A DNA stretch of 24,155 nt. It comes from CAZOOA01 sp964581355 (GTDB taxonomy: Bacteria > Bacillota > Dethiobacteria > DTU022 > UBA8154). The stretch is from NCBI GenBank assembly GCA_964581355.1, contig CAZOOA010000046.1:1-24155 (forward strand), in the 5' to 3' direction. The notes beneath the pieces were generated by a model. It was given only the letters and a program-made list of their open reading frames with translations, was not told the origin of the DNA and made no database searches. Made by a program: the position numbers and the translations under genes. This document shows, piece after piece, positions 1-6,764 of this stretch (its first letter is position 1; each line of letters begins with the position of its first letter).

Positions 1-248
1 TCAGCCTGGTCCAGCCCGGCCAGATGAATAATTAACGGGTTATCGGGAGGCCTTCCTTTAACCTGGAAGATGCGCTCCACGGCACGGGGGTTCAAAGCAT
101 CTGCACCCAATCCATAGACAGTCTCTGTGGGAAAAGCCACCAGGCAGCCTTCCTGCAGCAACCTGGAAGCATAGCGCAGCGCCTCTTCTTCCTTGCCTGG
201 CTCCAAGGCCGAAAGCAGAACGGTTTTTTTAGTATCCTTCCAGGACAA
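1..248 (-). CDS. L-threonylcarbamoyladenylate synthase (Sua5/YwlC/TsaC family), N-terminal part only
   Basis: Makes threonylcarbamoyl-AMP from threonine, bicarbonate and ATP in the cytoplasm, the first step of the t6A37 modification of ANN-decoding tRNAs. About 82 codons are inside the window and the gene runs off the left edge. The translation shows the family signature: a VAFPTETVYGLGADA stretch followed by KGRPPDNPLIIH, which carries the Lys, Arg and Asn of the YrdC-type active site. A TTG start at 248 is chosen because GGAGG at 257-261 sits 8 nt upstream. A GTG at 257 overlaps that ribosome binding site and the nearby ATG frame stops after 12 codons. In Bacillus subtilis this gene also lies downstream of prfA-prmC-spoIIR, which fits. 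Confident on family; the C-terminal Sua5 domain cannot be assessed. Confidence 0.88.
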   Translation of the reverse strand, partial: MSWKDTKKTVLLSALEPGKEEEALRYASRLLQEGCLVAFPTETVYGLGADALNPRAVERIFQVKGRPPDNPLIIHLAGLDQA

Positions 249-324
249 AGTCAGCACCTCCGGGCATAGTAAACCAACCAAAATTTAGCTGGGGAGTTTA
301 TTTGTTGATCCCGGCACAAATAAA

Positions 325-364
325 AGTTTTCGTTTCCCCGTATCGGCTTCCCGCTGTCGCAGAG
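325..364 (-). repeat. Extragenic repeat fragment matching the right end of the 8.2-8.6 kb element
   Basis: Read on the minus strand, positions 350 to 325 match plus-strand positions 8568-8593 at 23 of 26 bases, with no gap. The only mismatches are at 349, 339 and 330. A further shared GCTCTGC lies upstream in both copies (minus 364-358; plus 8548-8554), 7 nt from the core here and 13 nt there. Both copies are intergenic. This looks like a fragment or degenerate copy of a dispersed repeat. Whether it is transcribed as part of the sua5 leader is unknown. Confidence 0.55.
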
Positions 365-473
365 CCAGGGAAAAAGCGGATTTTCTCCAGGGAATGAAAT
401 GGGTTTTTCCCCTTTCCACTCCTCATTTTAATACATACGCTGCGGAAAACAAAGAAAATTTAAGGAAAAATTC

Positions 474-501
474 TTTCACAACCCATTTTTTTTGTTATAA
501 T
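474..501 (+). promoter_or_regulatory. Putative sigma-A promoter of larBC
   Basis: A perfect TATAAT at 496-501 is preceded by TTTCAC (474-479) with 16-nt spacing, or by the overlapping TTCACA (475-480) with 15-nt spacing. Transcription would begin near 508, leaving a leader of roughly 50 nt before the chosen larB start. The sequence between is AT-rich. No inverted repeat resembling a NikR operator was recognised here. Confidence 0.55.
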
Positions 502-555
502 AAATGTGCTTCTGCTAACCTGATCCTTATTCAACTAAAAGTGAGGTTGTCCAAG

Positions 556-1356
556 TTGCATCAACATTATCTCAAACAGCTCCTGGAGGACGTCCAGCAG
601 GGGCAAAAATCTCCCCAGGAAGCCCTGGAGCGCCTGCGCTCGCTGCCATACGAAGACCTGGATTTTGCCAAGGTGGATCATCACCGGCCTCTCAGGCAAG
701 GCTTTCCAGAAGTTATCTACTGTCCTGGAAAAACCGCTGAGCAGATCATTGCCATCATGGAACGGCTCCAGGAATGGCCGGGCAATATTTTAGCAACCCG
801 GGCCAGCAGGGAAACGTTTCAGCAGGTCCAACAGCACTTTCCCCAGGCTGCGTTTAATGAGCTAAGCCGGACCATTGTGGTCCAGCGCGACAATAATCTG
901 TACGCCCCGGGGACCATCCTGGTGGTTTCTGCAGGCACAGCGGATATTCCCGTGGCTGAAGAAGCTGCCGTTACAGCTGAACTCATGGGCAACCGGGTCG
1001 AAACCCTTTATGATGTAGGTGTGGCCGGAATCCACCGCCTGCTTGATAACTCCAAAAAGCTTTACCAGGCCTCGGTCATCACTGTAGTAGCCGGCATGGA
1101 AGGCGCACTGCCAAGCGTAGTGGGTGGCCTGGTCAGCTGCCCCATTGTCGCAGTGCCAACCAGTGCCGGCTACGGTGCCAGCTTTTCCGGCCTGGCCCCT
1201 TTGCTGGCCATGCTCAACAGCTGTGCCGCCGGCGTTTCCGTTGTGAATATTGATAACGGCTTTGGAGGAGGGTACAGCGCGTCGCTGATCAACCGGGTCC
1301 ACTCTTCTTCCGGGGAAGAATCAATGAATTCCCGGGAGGTGAACCCAAAAGGATGA
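556..1356 (+). CDS. larB: LarB: pyridinium-3,5-biscarboxylic acid mononucleotide synthase
   Basis: LarB carboxylates and hydrolyses nicotinic acid adenine dinucleotide to make the precursor of the nickel-pincer nucleotide cofactor of lactate racemase-type enzymes. With the TTG start at 556 the protein has 266 aa. An N-terminal helical part is followed by a PurE-like (AIR carboxylase) domain from about residue 120, with SAGTADIPVAEEA at 125-137, AGMEGALPSVVGG near 179-191 and PTSAGYGASF at 201-210. NSCAAGVSVVNIDNGFGGG at about 221-239 contains the expected catalytic Cys (C223), with E182 in the AGMEG loop. The TTG start is preferred because AGTGAGG lies about 9 nt upstream and the promoter lies inside the longer frame that begins at 394. 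It overlaps larC by the ATGA at 1353-1356, implying translational coupling. No larA or larE is in the window. Confidence 0.9.
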   Translation: MHQHYLKQLLEDVQQGQKSPQEALERLRSLPYEDLDFAKVDHHRPLRQGFPEVIYCPGKTAEQIIAIMERLQEWPGNILATRASRETFQQVQQHFPQAAFNELSRTIVVQRDNNLYAPGTILVVSAGTADIPVAEEAAVTAELMGNRVETLYDVGVAGIHRLLDNSKKLYQASVITVVAGMEGALPSVVGGLVSCPIVAVPTSAGYGASFSGLAPLLAMLNSCAAGVSVVNIDNGFGGGYSASLINRVHSSSGEESMNSREVNPKG

Positions 1357-2609
1357 AAACTATTTTCTTTGACTGTTCTGCAGGAGCCGCCGGGGATATG
1401 CTTTTGACCTCCATGCTGGACCTGGGGCTTTCCCGGGAGGCATTGACAGCGGAGCTGGAAAAACTGCCCCTGGAGGGCTACCGGATAGACTTTCGACAGG
1501 TTAAAAAGAAAGGTATCCAGGCCCTGCAGATGGAGGTAATCATCGATACGCCCCAACCTTTTCGCCATCTACCGGAGATTGAAGCCTTGATCAAAAATGC
1601 CCCCCTGCCCCGGCAGGTTCAGGAAAAAAGCCTGGCTGTATTCCAGGTGCTGGCCAGGGCAGAAGCCCGGGTGCACGGGATAGCTGAAGAAAAGGTGCAT
1701 TTCCACGAAGTCGGGGCAGTTGATTCTATTTTGGACATCGTGGGCTCTATTGCAGCCCTGGAAATGCTGGAAGTGGAAGAGGTCCAGGCTTCCCCCCTGC
1801 CCCTGGGCAAAGGCTGGATAAAAACAGCCCACGGCTTAATCCCGCTTCCCGCCCCAGCCACAGCTGAAATTTTAAAAAACCACCAAATACCCTGCTACGG
1901 GGTTGAAGTGGAAGGAGAAACTGTGACCCCTACCGGAGCAGCCATTCTGGCTGCAACATGCTCCCAGTTTTCCACGTTGCCCCCGATAAGAATGGAAGCC
2001 ATCGGTTACGGGGCCGGCCACAAAGATTTCGCTTACCCCAACGTAATCCGGGCCTTTAAAGGAAAACTATTGACCCGGCAGAGACAGATAGAGCTCGTCC
2101 ACGGGAATAAAGGTGGGGGGAAAAACAGTGAAGTAACCGGGGAAAAGCATGATCAAGTTGAGGAAGTGTTTTATACCGAACCTGCAGATATTATCGAGGC
2201 CAATCTTGATGACATGAACCCGGAGTTGTTCCAGCATGTTTTGGATTGTCTTTTTGCTGCAGGGGCCATGGATGTGTATTTCACGCCGATCCAGATGAAA
2301 AAAAATCGGCCAGCCATTAAGTTGACGGTGCTGGGCCGACCTGATATCTCCTGCCAATTGGGGCAAATTATCCTGCGTGAAACAACAACCCTGGGGTACC
2401 GGAGGTATCCGGCAGAAAAAATAATGCTTTCACGGGAAGAGCAGCTAGTTCAAACTTCTTGGGGCCCGGTCCGGGTAAAAGTGGCCGGACGGACTCCCGG
2501 TTACCGTAATGCTGCACCCGAGTACCAGGACTGCCTGGAAATTGCCCAACACCATAACATCCCGCTTAAAGCTGTTTATCAGGCCGTATGGCGCCAAGTG
2601 GATATTTAA
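1353..2609 (+). CDS. larC: LarC: nickel-pincer cofactor nickel insertase (single-frame LarC1+LarC2)
   Basis: LarC inserts nickel into the bis-thiocarboxylate nucleotide made by LarB and LarE, using CTP. The 418-aa protein opens with FDCSAGAAGDM (about residues 6-16) and has HFHEVGAVDS at 116-125, both hallmarks of the family (former DUF111). The second half, from about residue 270, begins DIIEANLDDMNPE and corresponds to LarC2. In Lactobacillus plantarum larC1 and larC2 are in different frames joined by programmed frameshifting; here both are in one frame. The linker between them (residues 254-258) is encoded by a G6A5 run at 2115-2125, discussed as a finding. A GGGAGGTGA lies upstream of the ATG. 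It ends 6 bp from the convergent fur stop codon with no visible terminator. Confidence 0.92.
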   Translation: MKTIFFDCSAGAAGDMLLTSMLDLGLSREALTAELEKLPLEGYRIDFRQVKKKGIQALQMEVIIDTPQPFRHLPEIEALIKNAPLPRQVQEKSLAVFQVLARAEARVHGIAEEKVHFHEVGAVDSILDIVGSIAALEMLEVEEVQASPLPLGKGWIKTAHGLIPLPAPATAEILKNHQIPCYGVEVEGETVTPTGAAILAATCSQFSTLPPIRMEAIGYGAGHKDFAYPNVIRAFKGKLLTRQRQIELVHGNKGGGKNSEVTGEKHDQVEEVFYTEPADIIEANLDDMNPELFQHVLDCLFAAGAMDVYFTPIQMKKNRPAIKLTVLGRPDISCQLGQIILRETTTLGYRRYPAEKIMLSREEQLVQTSWGPVRVKVAGRTPGYRNAAPEYQDCLEIAQHHNIPLKAVYQAVWRQVDI

Positions 2610-2615
2610 GTCCAA

Positions 2616-3095
2616 TTATTCCCGGGATTTCTTTTTGGAATCGCTGCGCTTGCCTTCTTTCTGACAATCACTGCAGTAACCGTAAAACTGCAGGTTGTGG
2701 TTAAGGATATCGAAGCCATGTTTTTGTTCAATGACCTCTTCAAGCTGGTACAGCAGGTCGTCTTCCACCTCAAAAATATCATCACAGCCCAGGCAGACCA
2801 AGTGATGATGGTGGTGCTGTTCTTCGGAAATGTCCAGGCGGACAAGCTCGAAACGGCTCCTGCCATCTCCGAAGTTTAGTTTATGGATCAGGCCCATGTC
2901 TTCCAGCAATTCCAAGGTCCGGTAAATGGTCGCCAGACCAATTTCCTCTCCCCGTTCTCTACTAAAATTGAACACCTCTTCAGCGCTTAAATGCCGATCC
3001 CGGTTTTCCAGGAAAATTTCCAGCACCAGTCTTCTCTGGGGGGTAAAACGGTGCTCCTTGAACTGGTTTTCGATTTCTTTCATTTTCTTTTCCAT
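2616..3095 (-). CDS. fur: Ferric uptake regulator (Fur family)
   Basis: A cytoplasmic metal-responsive DNA-binding repressor of 159 aa. An N-terminal winged helix runs to about residue 85 (FTPQRRLVLEIF, then ATIYRTLELLEDMGLI) and the C-terminal dimerisation/metal domain follows. Visible metal features are a run of five His at 94-98, Cys pairs C101/C104 and C141/C144 (structural zinc), E109 in DIFEVEDD, and H126 and H133 in KHGFDILNHNL. The Glu at 109, where PerR proteins have Asp, and the ending NHNLQFYGYCSDC favour Fur over PerR. The ATG at 3095 has GGAGGG 7 nt upstream. It starts 15 nt after the Na+/Pi cotransporter stop, so the two are probably cotranscribed. The tail after C144 is highly charged. 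The metal (Fe, Zn or Ni) cannot be fixed from sequence. Confidence 0.88.
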   Translation of the reverse strand: MEKKMKEIENQFKEHRFTPQRRLVLEIFLENRDRHLSAEEVFNFSRERGEEIGLATIYRTLELLEDMGLIHKLNFGDGRSRFELVRLDISEEQHHHHHLVCLGCDDIFEVEDDLLYQLEEVIEQKHGFDILNHNLQFYGYCSDCQKEGKRSDSKKKSRE

Positions 3096-3110
3096 AGCAA
3101 TGCCCTCCGC

Positions 3111-4715
3111 TTAAAATTCATCAGTAACAACCTGGGCCAGGTTGGTTACGTGGTCGGCAATCCGCTCCATATTGCTTAAAATATCCAGGTAAATAACTCC
3201 GACCCCGGTAGCACACTCCCGGCGGTTCACCCGGTCAATATGCCGTTTGCGCAGCGTCTTCTCCATGTTATCAACGATATCGTCCTGGTCAATAACCTTC
3301 CTGGCCAGATCCAGGTCTTCCTTTTGAAAGGCTGTAATGGCCTGATCAAACATTTCGTCCACTTTCTCAAACATGGAATAGACCTCTTCCCGGGCCGTAT
3401 CCGATACCTGGAGCTTTTCGTCCAACACCGTCTCCGACAGCTGGACGATATTCTGCGCGTGGTCCCCGATACGTTCCAGGTCATTTGCTGCACTCACCAA
3501 CCCGGCCACGATATTTGTCTGCTGGCGGGTCAGGGAGTGCTGTGACATTTCCTGCAGATAAAAGTCAATTTCCGTCTCCAGTCCATCCACCAGCTCCTCC
3601 ATCTGCATGATATGGGGTATTTTTTTCCGATCCCCTTTAACAAAAACTTCGGTGGACTCTTTGACCATATCCCGTGAAATAGTTGCCATGCGTAAAAGCT
3701 CCTGCCGAGCTGCTTCGATGGCCATAGCCGGCGCTTTCATCATACGCTTGTCCAGGTACTTGGGCCCCAGCTCCACCCGGGCATCCTCACCGGGAACAAT
3801 GATATTTACCAGGCGGATAAACAAACCGAAAAATGGGAAAATAATGACGGTGTTGAGCACATTGAAAACCGTGTGGGCATTGGCGGTCTGGCGAGCTACA
3901 GTATCACCTGTATCCAGGATAAAACTGGTAAACGGCCCCAAGAAGATCAGCAAAAGGACAACACCCATCATATTAAACAGAACATGGGCGAAAGCTGCCT
4001 TACGCGCCGACAAGGACGTCCCCAGACCCGCCAGCATGGCTGTAATACAGGTCCCCACGTTGGTGCCCAGGATCAGCGGGATTGCCGCTTCGATGGTCAA
4101 TAGTTCCTGCAGCGTTAAAGCAATAATAATGCCTGTAGCCCCGCTGCTGCTTTGGATCGCTGCTGTAAACAAAGCCGAAATCATAATTCCAATAAAGGGT
4201 TGTTCACCAAAGCGGACCAGAAGATCCAGGAAAAACGGGCTCTCCCGCAAAGGATACATGGCATCAGACATGGTCATCATGCCCAGGAACAACAAACCAA
4301 ACCCCAGTATCGTCTGTCCCAGGTAGCGGTAAACTTTCCTGCGCCCGAAGAAGTTCAGCAGTCCACCGACACCTACAGCAGGTAGAGCCAAAAAATCAAG
4401 GTCAAAGGAAATCAGCTGGGCGGTTATAGTGGTGCCAATATTCGCCCCCATGATCGCACTGACCGCCTGGGCCAGACTCATCAGTCCGGCATTGACAAAG
4501 CCCACCAGCATAACCGTGGTGGTGCTGCTGCTCTGAACCAGGAAAGTTACGACGATACCTGTAAAAACACCAATGATCGGCTTGCCTGTCAAGACCTCCA
4601 GGATCCGCCTGAGTCTATCCCCCGCGATTTTTTGCATACCCGAAGCCATCATCTGAATTCCAAAAAGAAACAGACCCAGCCCTCCGAGCATGCCAATCGC
4701 AACAAACCAGTCCAT
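3111..4715 (-). CDS. Na+/phosphate cotransporter, NptA/PNaS family with C-terminal PhoU-like domain
   Basis: An inner-membrane sodium-driven phosphate transporter of 534 aa. Two inverted NaPi-II repeats are visible, with QSSSTTT at about 61-67 and QSSSGATG at about 188-195, the signature substrate-binding motifs. About eight hydrophobic segments run to near residue 310. From about residue 325 the protein is soluble and helical, with repeated DLERIGDHAQNI/NMERIADHVTNL motifs typical of PhoU. The ATG at 4715 is preferred because GGGGGGAA lies about 9 nt upstream; a GTG at 4724 gives three more residues. Fur follows 15 nt downstream. Such proteins can also export or leak phosphate; the direction is not readable from sequence. 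Confidence 0.88.
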   Translation of the reverse strand: MDWFVAIGMLGGLGLFLFGIQMMASGMQKIAGDRLRRILEVLTGKPIIGVFTGIVVTFLVQSSSTTTVMLVGFVNAGLMSLAQAVSAIMGANIGTTITAQLISFDLDFLALPAVGVGGLLNFFGRRKVYRYLGQTILGFGLLFLGMMTMSDAMYPLRESPFFLDLLVRFGEQPFIGIMISALFTAAIQSSSGATGIIIALTLQELLTIEAAIPLILGTNVGTCITAMLAGLGTSLSARKAAFAHVLFNMMGVVLLLIFLGPFTSFILDTGDTVARQTANAHTVFNVLNTVIIFPFFGLFIRLVNIIVPGEDARVELGPKYLDKRMMKAPAMAIEAARQELLRMATISRDMVKESTEVFVKGDRKKIPHIMQMEELVDGLETEIDFYLQEMSQHSLTRQQTNIVAGLVSAANDLERIGDHAQNIVQLSETVLDEKLQVSDTAREEVYSMFEKVDEMFDQAITAFQKEDLDLARKVIDQDDIVDNMEKTLRKRHIDRVNRRECATGVGVIYLDILSNMERIADHVTNLAQVVTDEF

Positions 4716-4742
4716 AAAAGGCACTTCCCCCCGAACCGAAGA

Positions 4743-4773
4743 ACCATACCTGCATAGTTTATAATCATGTCAA
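4743..4773 (-). promoter_or_regulatory. Candidate promoter of the Na+/Pi cotransporter-fur operon
   Basis: On the minus strand a perfect TTGACA (4768-4773) is followed after 19 nt by TATGGT (4743-4748). The spacing is longer than optimal. An AT-rich TTATAAAC lies between the two boxes. A GTGAA-N4-TTCAC palindrome lies farther upstream at 4884-4897 and could be an operator. The rest of 4716-4926 shows no gene and no clear terminator for spoIIR. Confidence 0.35.
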
Positions 4774-4926
4774 TGCTTTCAGGTTGTCAGCTTTCACCTG
4801 TTGAATTCTGCATTAAATCGTTTTTTCCTTTTTCCTGGGGGAAAGATCTCACAGAAAAACAAAATACGCAATATTCTAAATGCGTGAAGTGATTCACATG
4901 CGGCCGAGAGGCTTAAAACTTCATTA

Positions 4927-5742
4927 TTAATTGGCCGGGAAAAACCTTTCCAGGAACCAAAAACGAATTTCTGGCTGGTTTGTTTTGCTTTCTTTTTCTT
5001 GCTTAGTTTCCTGGCATGAAGCACAACCTTTCAGTTCCGTCCTGCTTGCATCATCCACTGCCGCTTCACCAGGAGGGGCCGGGAAAACGTGGAAACAGAG
5101 GGGGGGAAAGAGCAGGCACCACCAGTTTTCCCCTTTACCGGAACCGATGGAAATTTGCAAAGACGTGTATTCCCCCGGGGGCAGCAATAGCATCCCGGCA
5201 TATTCCCTGGCCGGGAAAACTTGCTGGCTAAGCGAAACCGATACGGGGTGCTCAATGCCCCTGCATGCAAGAAAGTCCCTGGAAAATGCATCAAGTTCGC
5301 CCAAGTTCTCTCTTAAATGGCTAAGCAACTCCCTCCTGCTGGTAAAAAGGTTCTGCTTGCTGGAAAGCTGAGATTCCAACGCACCAGCCAGGTCATTTTT
5401 TAATGCCTGCTCCCGGGGACAATCGCTGTGGGCTACCACATGCAGGCGGACAACTTGACCGGGCTCTATTGTTTTAACCGCACGGACTTGGGTAAAAAGC
5501 GCTATACTTTCTGGGGTTAAATGAGTTTCTCCAGACCATTCCGGCAGCCCATAAGGGACTTTGCCCAGGGTCAAAACCAGTACAAGCAAGGACCCAAGCC
5601 CCAAGGCTCGCAGATTTCTTGTAGCGATGTGCAGCCGCAGTGAAGAGCTGCTGCTTTGTTTATGAGAATTATTAGGGTGGTTTTTCCGCAAACCAGGCAA
5701 GAAGTCAAGGAGCGACCTAAAGGATTTAAACCTGGGAATCAC
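4927..5742 (-). CDS. spoIIR: Stage II sporulation protein R (SpoIIR)
   Basis: The forespore-made signal that crosses the septum and triggers SpoIIGA to process pro-sigma-E in the mother cell. The 271-aa protein has a basic N-terminus, one membrane segment (about residues 44-62), then the conserved extracytoplasmic domain. RLHVVAHSDCPREQALKNDL near 99-118 and GSGKGENWWCLLFPPLCF near 199-216 are diagnostic. The GTG start at 5742 has AGGAGG about 9 nt upstream, and the gene overlaps the end of the sigma-factor gene by 17 nt, so translation is probably coupled. The N-terminal cytoplasmic part (about 42 residues, Ser/Lys/Arg-rich) and the last 50 residues look poorly conserved. In Bacillus subtilis spoIIR is transcribed by sigma-F; the promoter match at 6659-6688 fits that. 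Confidence 0.9.
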   Translation of the reverse strand: MIPRFKSFRSLLDFLPGLRKNHPNNSHKQSSSSSLRLHIATRNLRALGLGSLLVLVLTLGKVPYGLPEWSGETHLTPESIALFTQVRAVKTIEPGQVVRLHVVAHSDCPREQALKNDLAGALESQLSSKQNLFTSRRELLSHLRENLGELDAFSRDFLACRGIEHPVSVSLSQQVFPAREYAGMLLLPPGEYTSLQISIGSGKGENWWCLLFPPLCFHVFPAPPGEAAVDDASRTELKGCASCQETKQEKESKTNQPEIRFWFLERFFPAN

Positions 5743-6583
5743 CGCTTTTCCCCTCCTTTTGTTCAGTCTTGGCTACGGGAAAGCTTGATCCATGCCCCAG
5801 TTGATTAGCCTCGCCCAGGTACTGCCGGATCAAGGAAAGGGACGCTTTCTCCACGCGGGACACCTGGGCCTGGGAAATGCCGATCTTTTCCGCCACCTCG
5901 ACTTGGGTCTTGCCGTGGAAAAACCGGTTGACGACAATGTAACGGCTGCGTGAATCCAGCTTTTCCAGGGCCTGTTTCAGTTCAATTTGATTTAACCAGT
6001 TTTCATCACAGTTTTTCCCGTCCCGCAACAGATCCAAGAGCTGAAGCGGATCCGTGCTGTCTGCAAACACCGGTTCAAAAACAGATACAGGGTCCTGGTT
6101 AGCATTGTACGCCAGGACCACCTCTTCGGGAGTTAATTCCAGGTAAGCAGCAATTTCCGCCAGGGAAGGCTCTTTTTCGTTTTGTTGAAAATAGCTCTCC
6201 CGAAACTCCTGGATCTTGTGAGCGCTTGTTTTTAGGGAACGGCTCATGTGGATATAATTATTATCCCGGAGGTAGCGCTTCACTTCACCCAGGATCATGG
6301 GCACGGCGTAGGTGGAAAAATTGACATTGTGCTCCAGGCTGAAATTGTCAATGGCTTTCATCAGGCCAATACAACCTACCTGGAACAGGTCATCCATGTT
6401 TTCACCCCGGTTTCGAAACCGTTTCAAAACACTCAAAACCAGTTTCAGGTTGTTTTGGATCAGTTCTTCCCGGACTTCCTGTTCACCGCTGGCCAGCCGC
6501 TGAAACAAAACTTTCATCGTTTCCCAGGGGAGCGTCGGCAGCTCATATGTATTCACACCACTAATTTGAACCTTGTTGCACAT
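5726..6583 (-). CDS. Sporulation RNA polymerase sigma factor, sigma-G-like (possibly a divergent paralogue)
   Basis: A forespore-type sigma-70 family factor of 285 aa. The N-terminus NKVQISGVNTYELPTL is the sigma-G-specific lead, followed by region 2 (LVLSVLKRF, DDLFQVGCIGLMKAIDNF, FSTYAVPMILGEVKRYLRDNN) and region 4.2 (KTQVEVAEKIGISQAQVSRVEK). Region 3 is unusual: after MSRSLK it reads TSAHKIQEFRESY, where classical sigma-G has RDIAYKALQVRE. There is a roughly 25-residue charged C-terminal tail. The start ATG at 6583 has GGGAGG 8 nt upstream; an ATG at 6616 is in frame but lacks a site. It is coupled to spoIIR rather than to spoIIGA-sigE, the usual place of sigG, so a second canonical sigG may exist elsewhere. 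Confident on class, unsure on exact identity. Confidence 0.8.
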   Translation of the reverse strand: MCNKVQISGVNTYELPTLPWETMKVLFQRLASGEQEVREELIQNNLKLVLSVLKRFRNRGENMDDLFQVGCIGLMKAIDNFSLEHNVNFSTYAVPMILGEVKRYLRDNNYIHMSRSLKTSAHKIQEFRESYFQQNEKEPSLAEIAAYLELTPEEVVLAYNANQDPVSVFEPVFADSTDPLQLLDLLRDGKNCDENWLNQIELKQALEKLDSRSRYIVVNRFFHGKTQVEVAEKIGISQAQVSRVEKASLSLIRQYLGEANQLGHGSSFPVAKTEQKEGKSGDSQV

Positions 6584-6658
6584 GGACTTTTCCTCCCGAT
6601 TAACAAACCCTTTCATAATGATGCAGCATTAACAGGGCCTTCAGCCCGTCCTATCCAT

Positions 6659-6688
6659 TATTATGTGCGTAATTGCGATTTTTTAGAC
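6659..6688 (-). promoter_or_regulatory. Candidate sigma-F/sigma-G-type promoter for the sigG-like/spoIIR operon
   Basis: On the minus strand, GTCTA (6684-6688), 15 nt, then GCACATAATA (6659-6668). From memory of Bacillus consensus sequences, the -10 fits the sigma-F pattern GGnnAnAnTw at most positions, and its CATAATA fits the sigma-G pattern CATnnTA with 18 nt to the -35 element. The -35 matches the sigma-F form GywTA at four of five positions. Position and orientation are right, about 75 nt upstream of the sigma gene. It lies back-to-back with the nikR promoter. Confidence 0.45.
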
Positions 6689-6714
6689 ATCCCTTTTTAA
6701 AAAAATGGAAATAA

Positions 6715-6723
6715 TGGTATAAT
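6715..6723 (+). promoter_or_regulatory. Extended -10 promoter of nikR
   Basis: TGGTATAAT at 6715-6723 is a perfect extended -10 (TGnTATAAT). No good -35 lies at 17 nt, consistent with an extended -10 promoter. The AGGAGG ribosome binding site follows at 6753-6758. No GTATGA-type NikR operator was recognised. Confidence 0.55.
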
Positions 6724-6764
6724 GACTGCAGCAGAGAAAAAACAAAGCACACAGGAGGCAGAAG

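Larger units (their letters stand above)
249..555. promoter_or_regulatory. Divergent intergenic region between sua5 and larB
   Basis: About 300 bases without a convincing gene. It holds the sua5 ribosome binding site, an extragenic repeat fragment (325-364, listed separately) and the larB promoter (474-501). A 44-codon minus-strand ORF (GTG at 419 to TAA at 285, with GAGG just upstream) overlaps the repeat fragment. It resembles no family I know and is more likely a by-product of the repeat than a gene. The plus-strand frame of larB is open back to an ATG at 394, but that start lies upstream of the best promoter and lacks family similarity. Confidence 0.6.

Noticed and set aside
394..555. Upstream extension of LarB from ATG 394
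   Set aside because: The best promoter (474-501) lies inside it, there is no ribosome binding site at 394, and the extension has no family similarity.
862..1302. Long antisense ORFs inside larB, larC, prmC, rho and other genes
   Set aside because: They lie in alternative frames of clearly conserved genes and show no independent features.
4794..5024. 76-codon minus-strand ORF after spoIIR
   Set aside because: It overlaps the spoIIR 3' end in another frame and has no ribosome binding site or recognisable sequence.
6659..6723. NikR operator (GTATGA-N16-TCATAC type) near nikR
   Set aside because: No dyad of that spacing or sequence was found by eye in the nikR or larB upstream regions.
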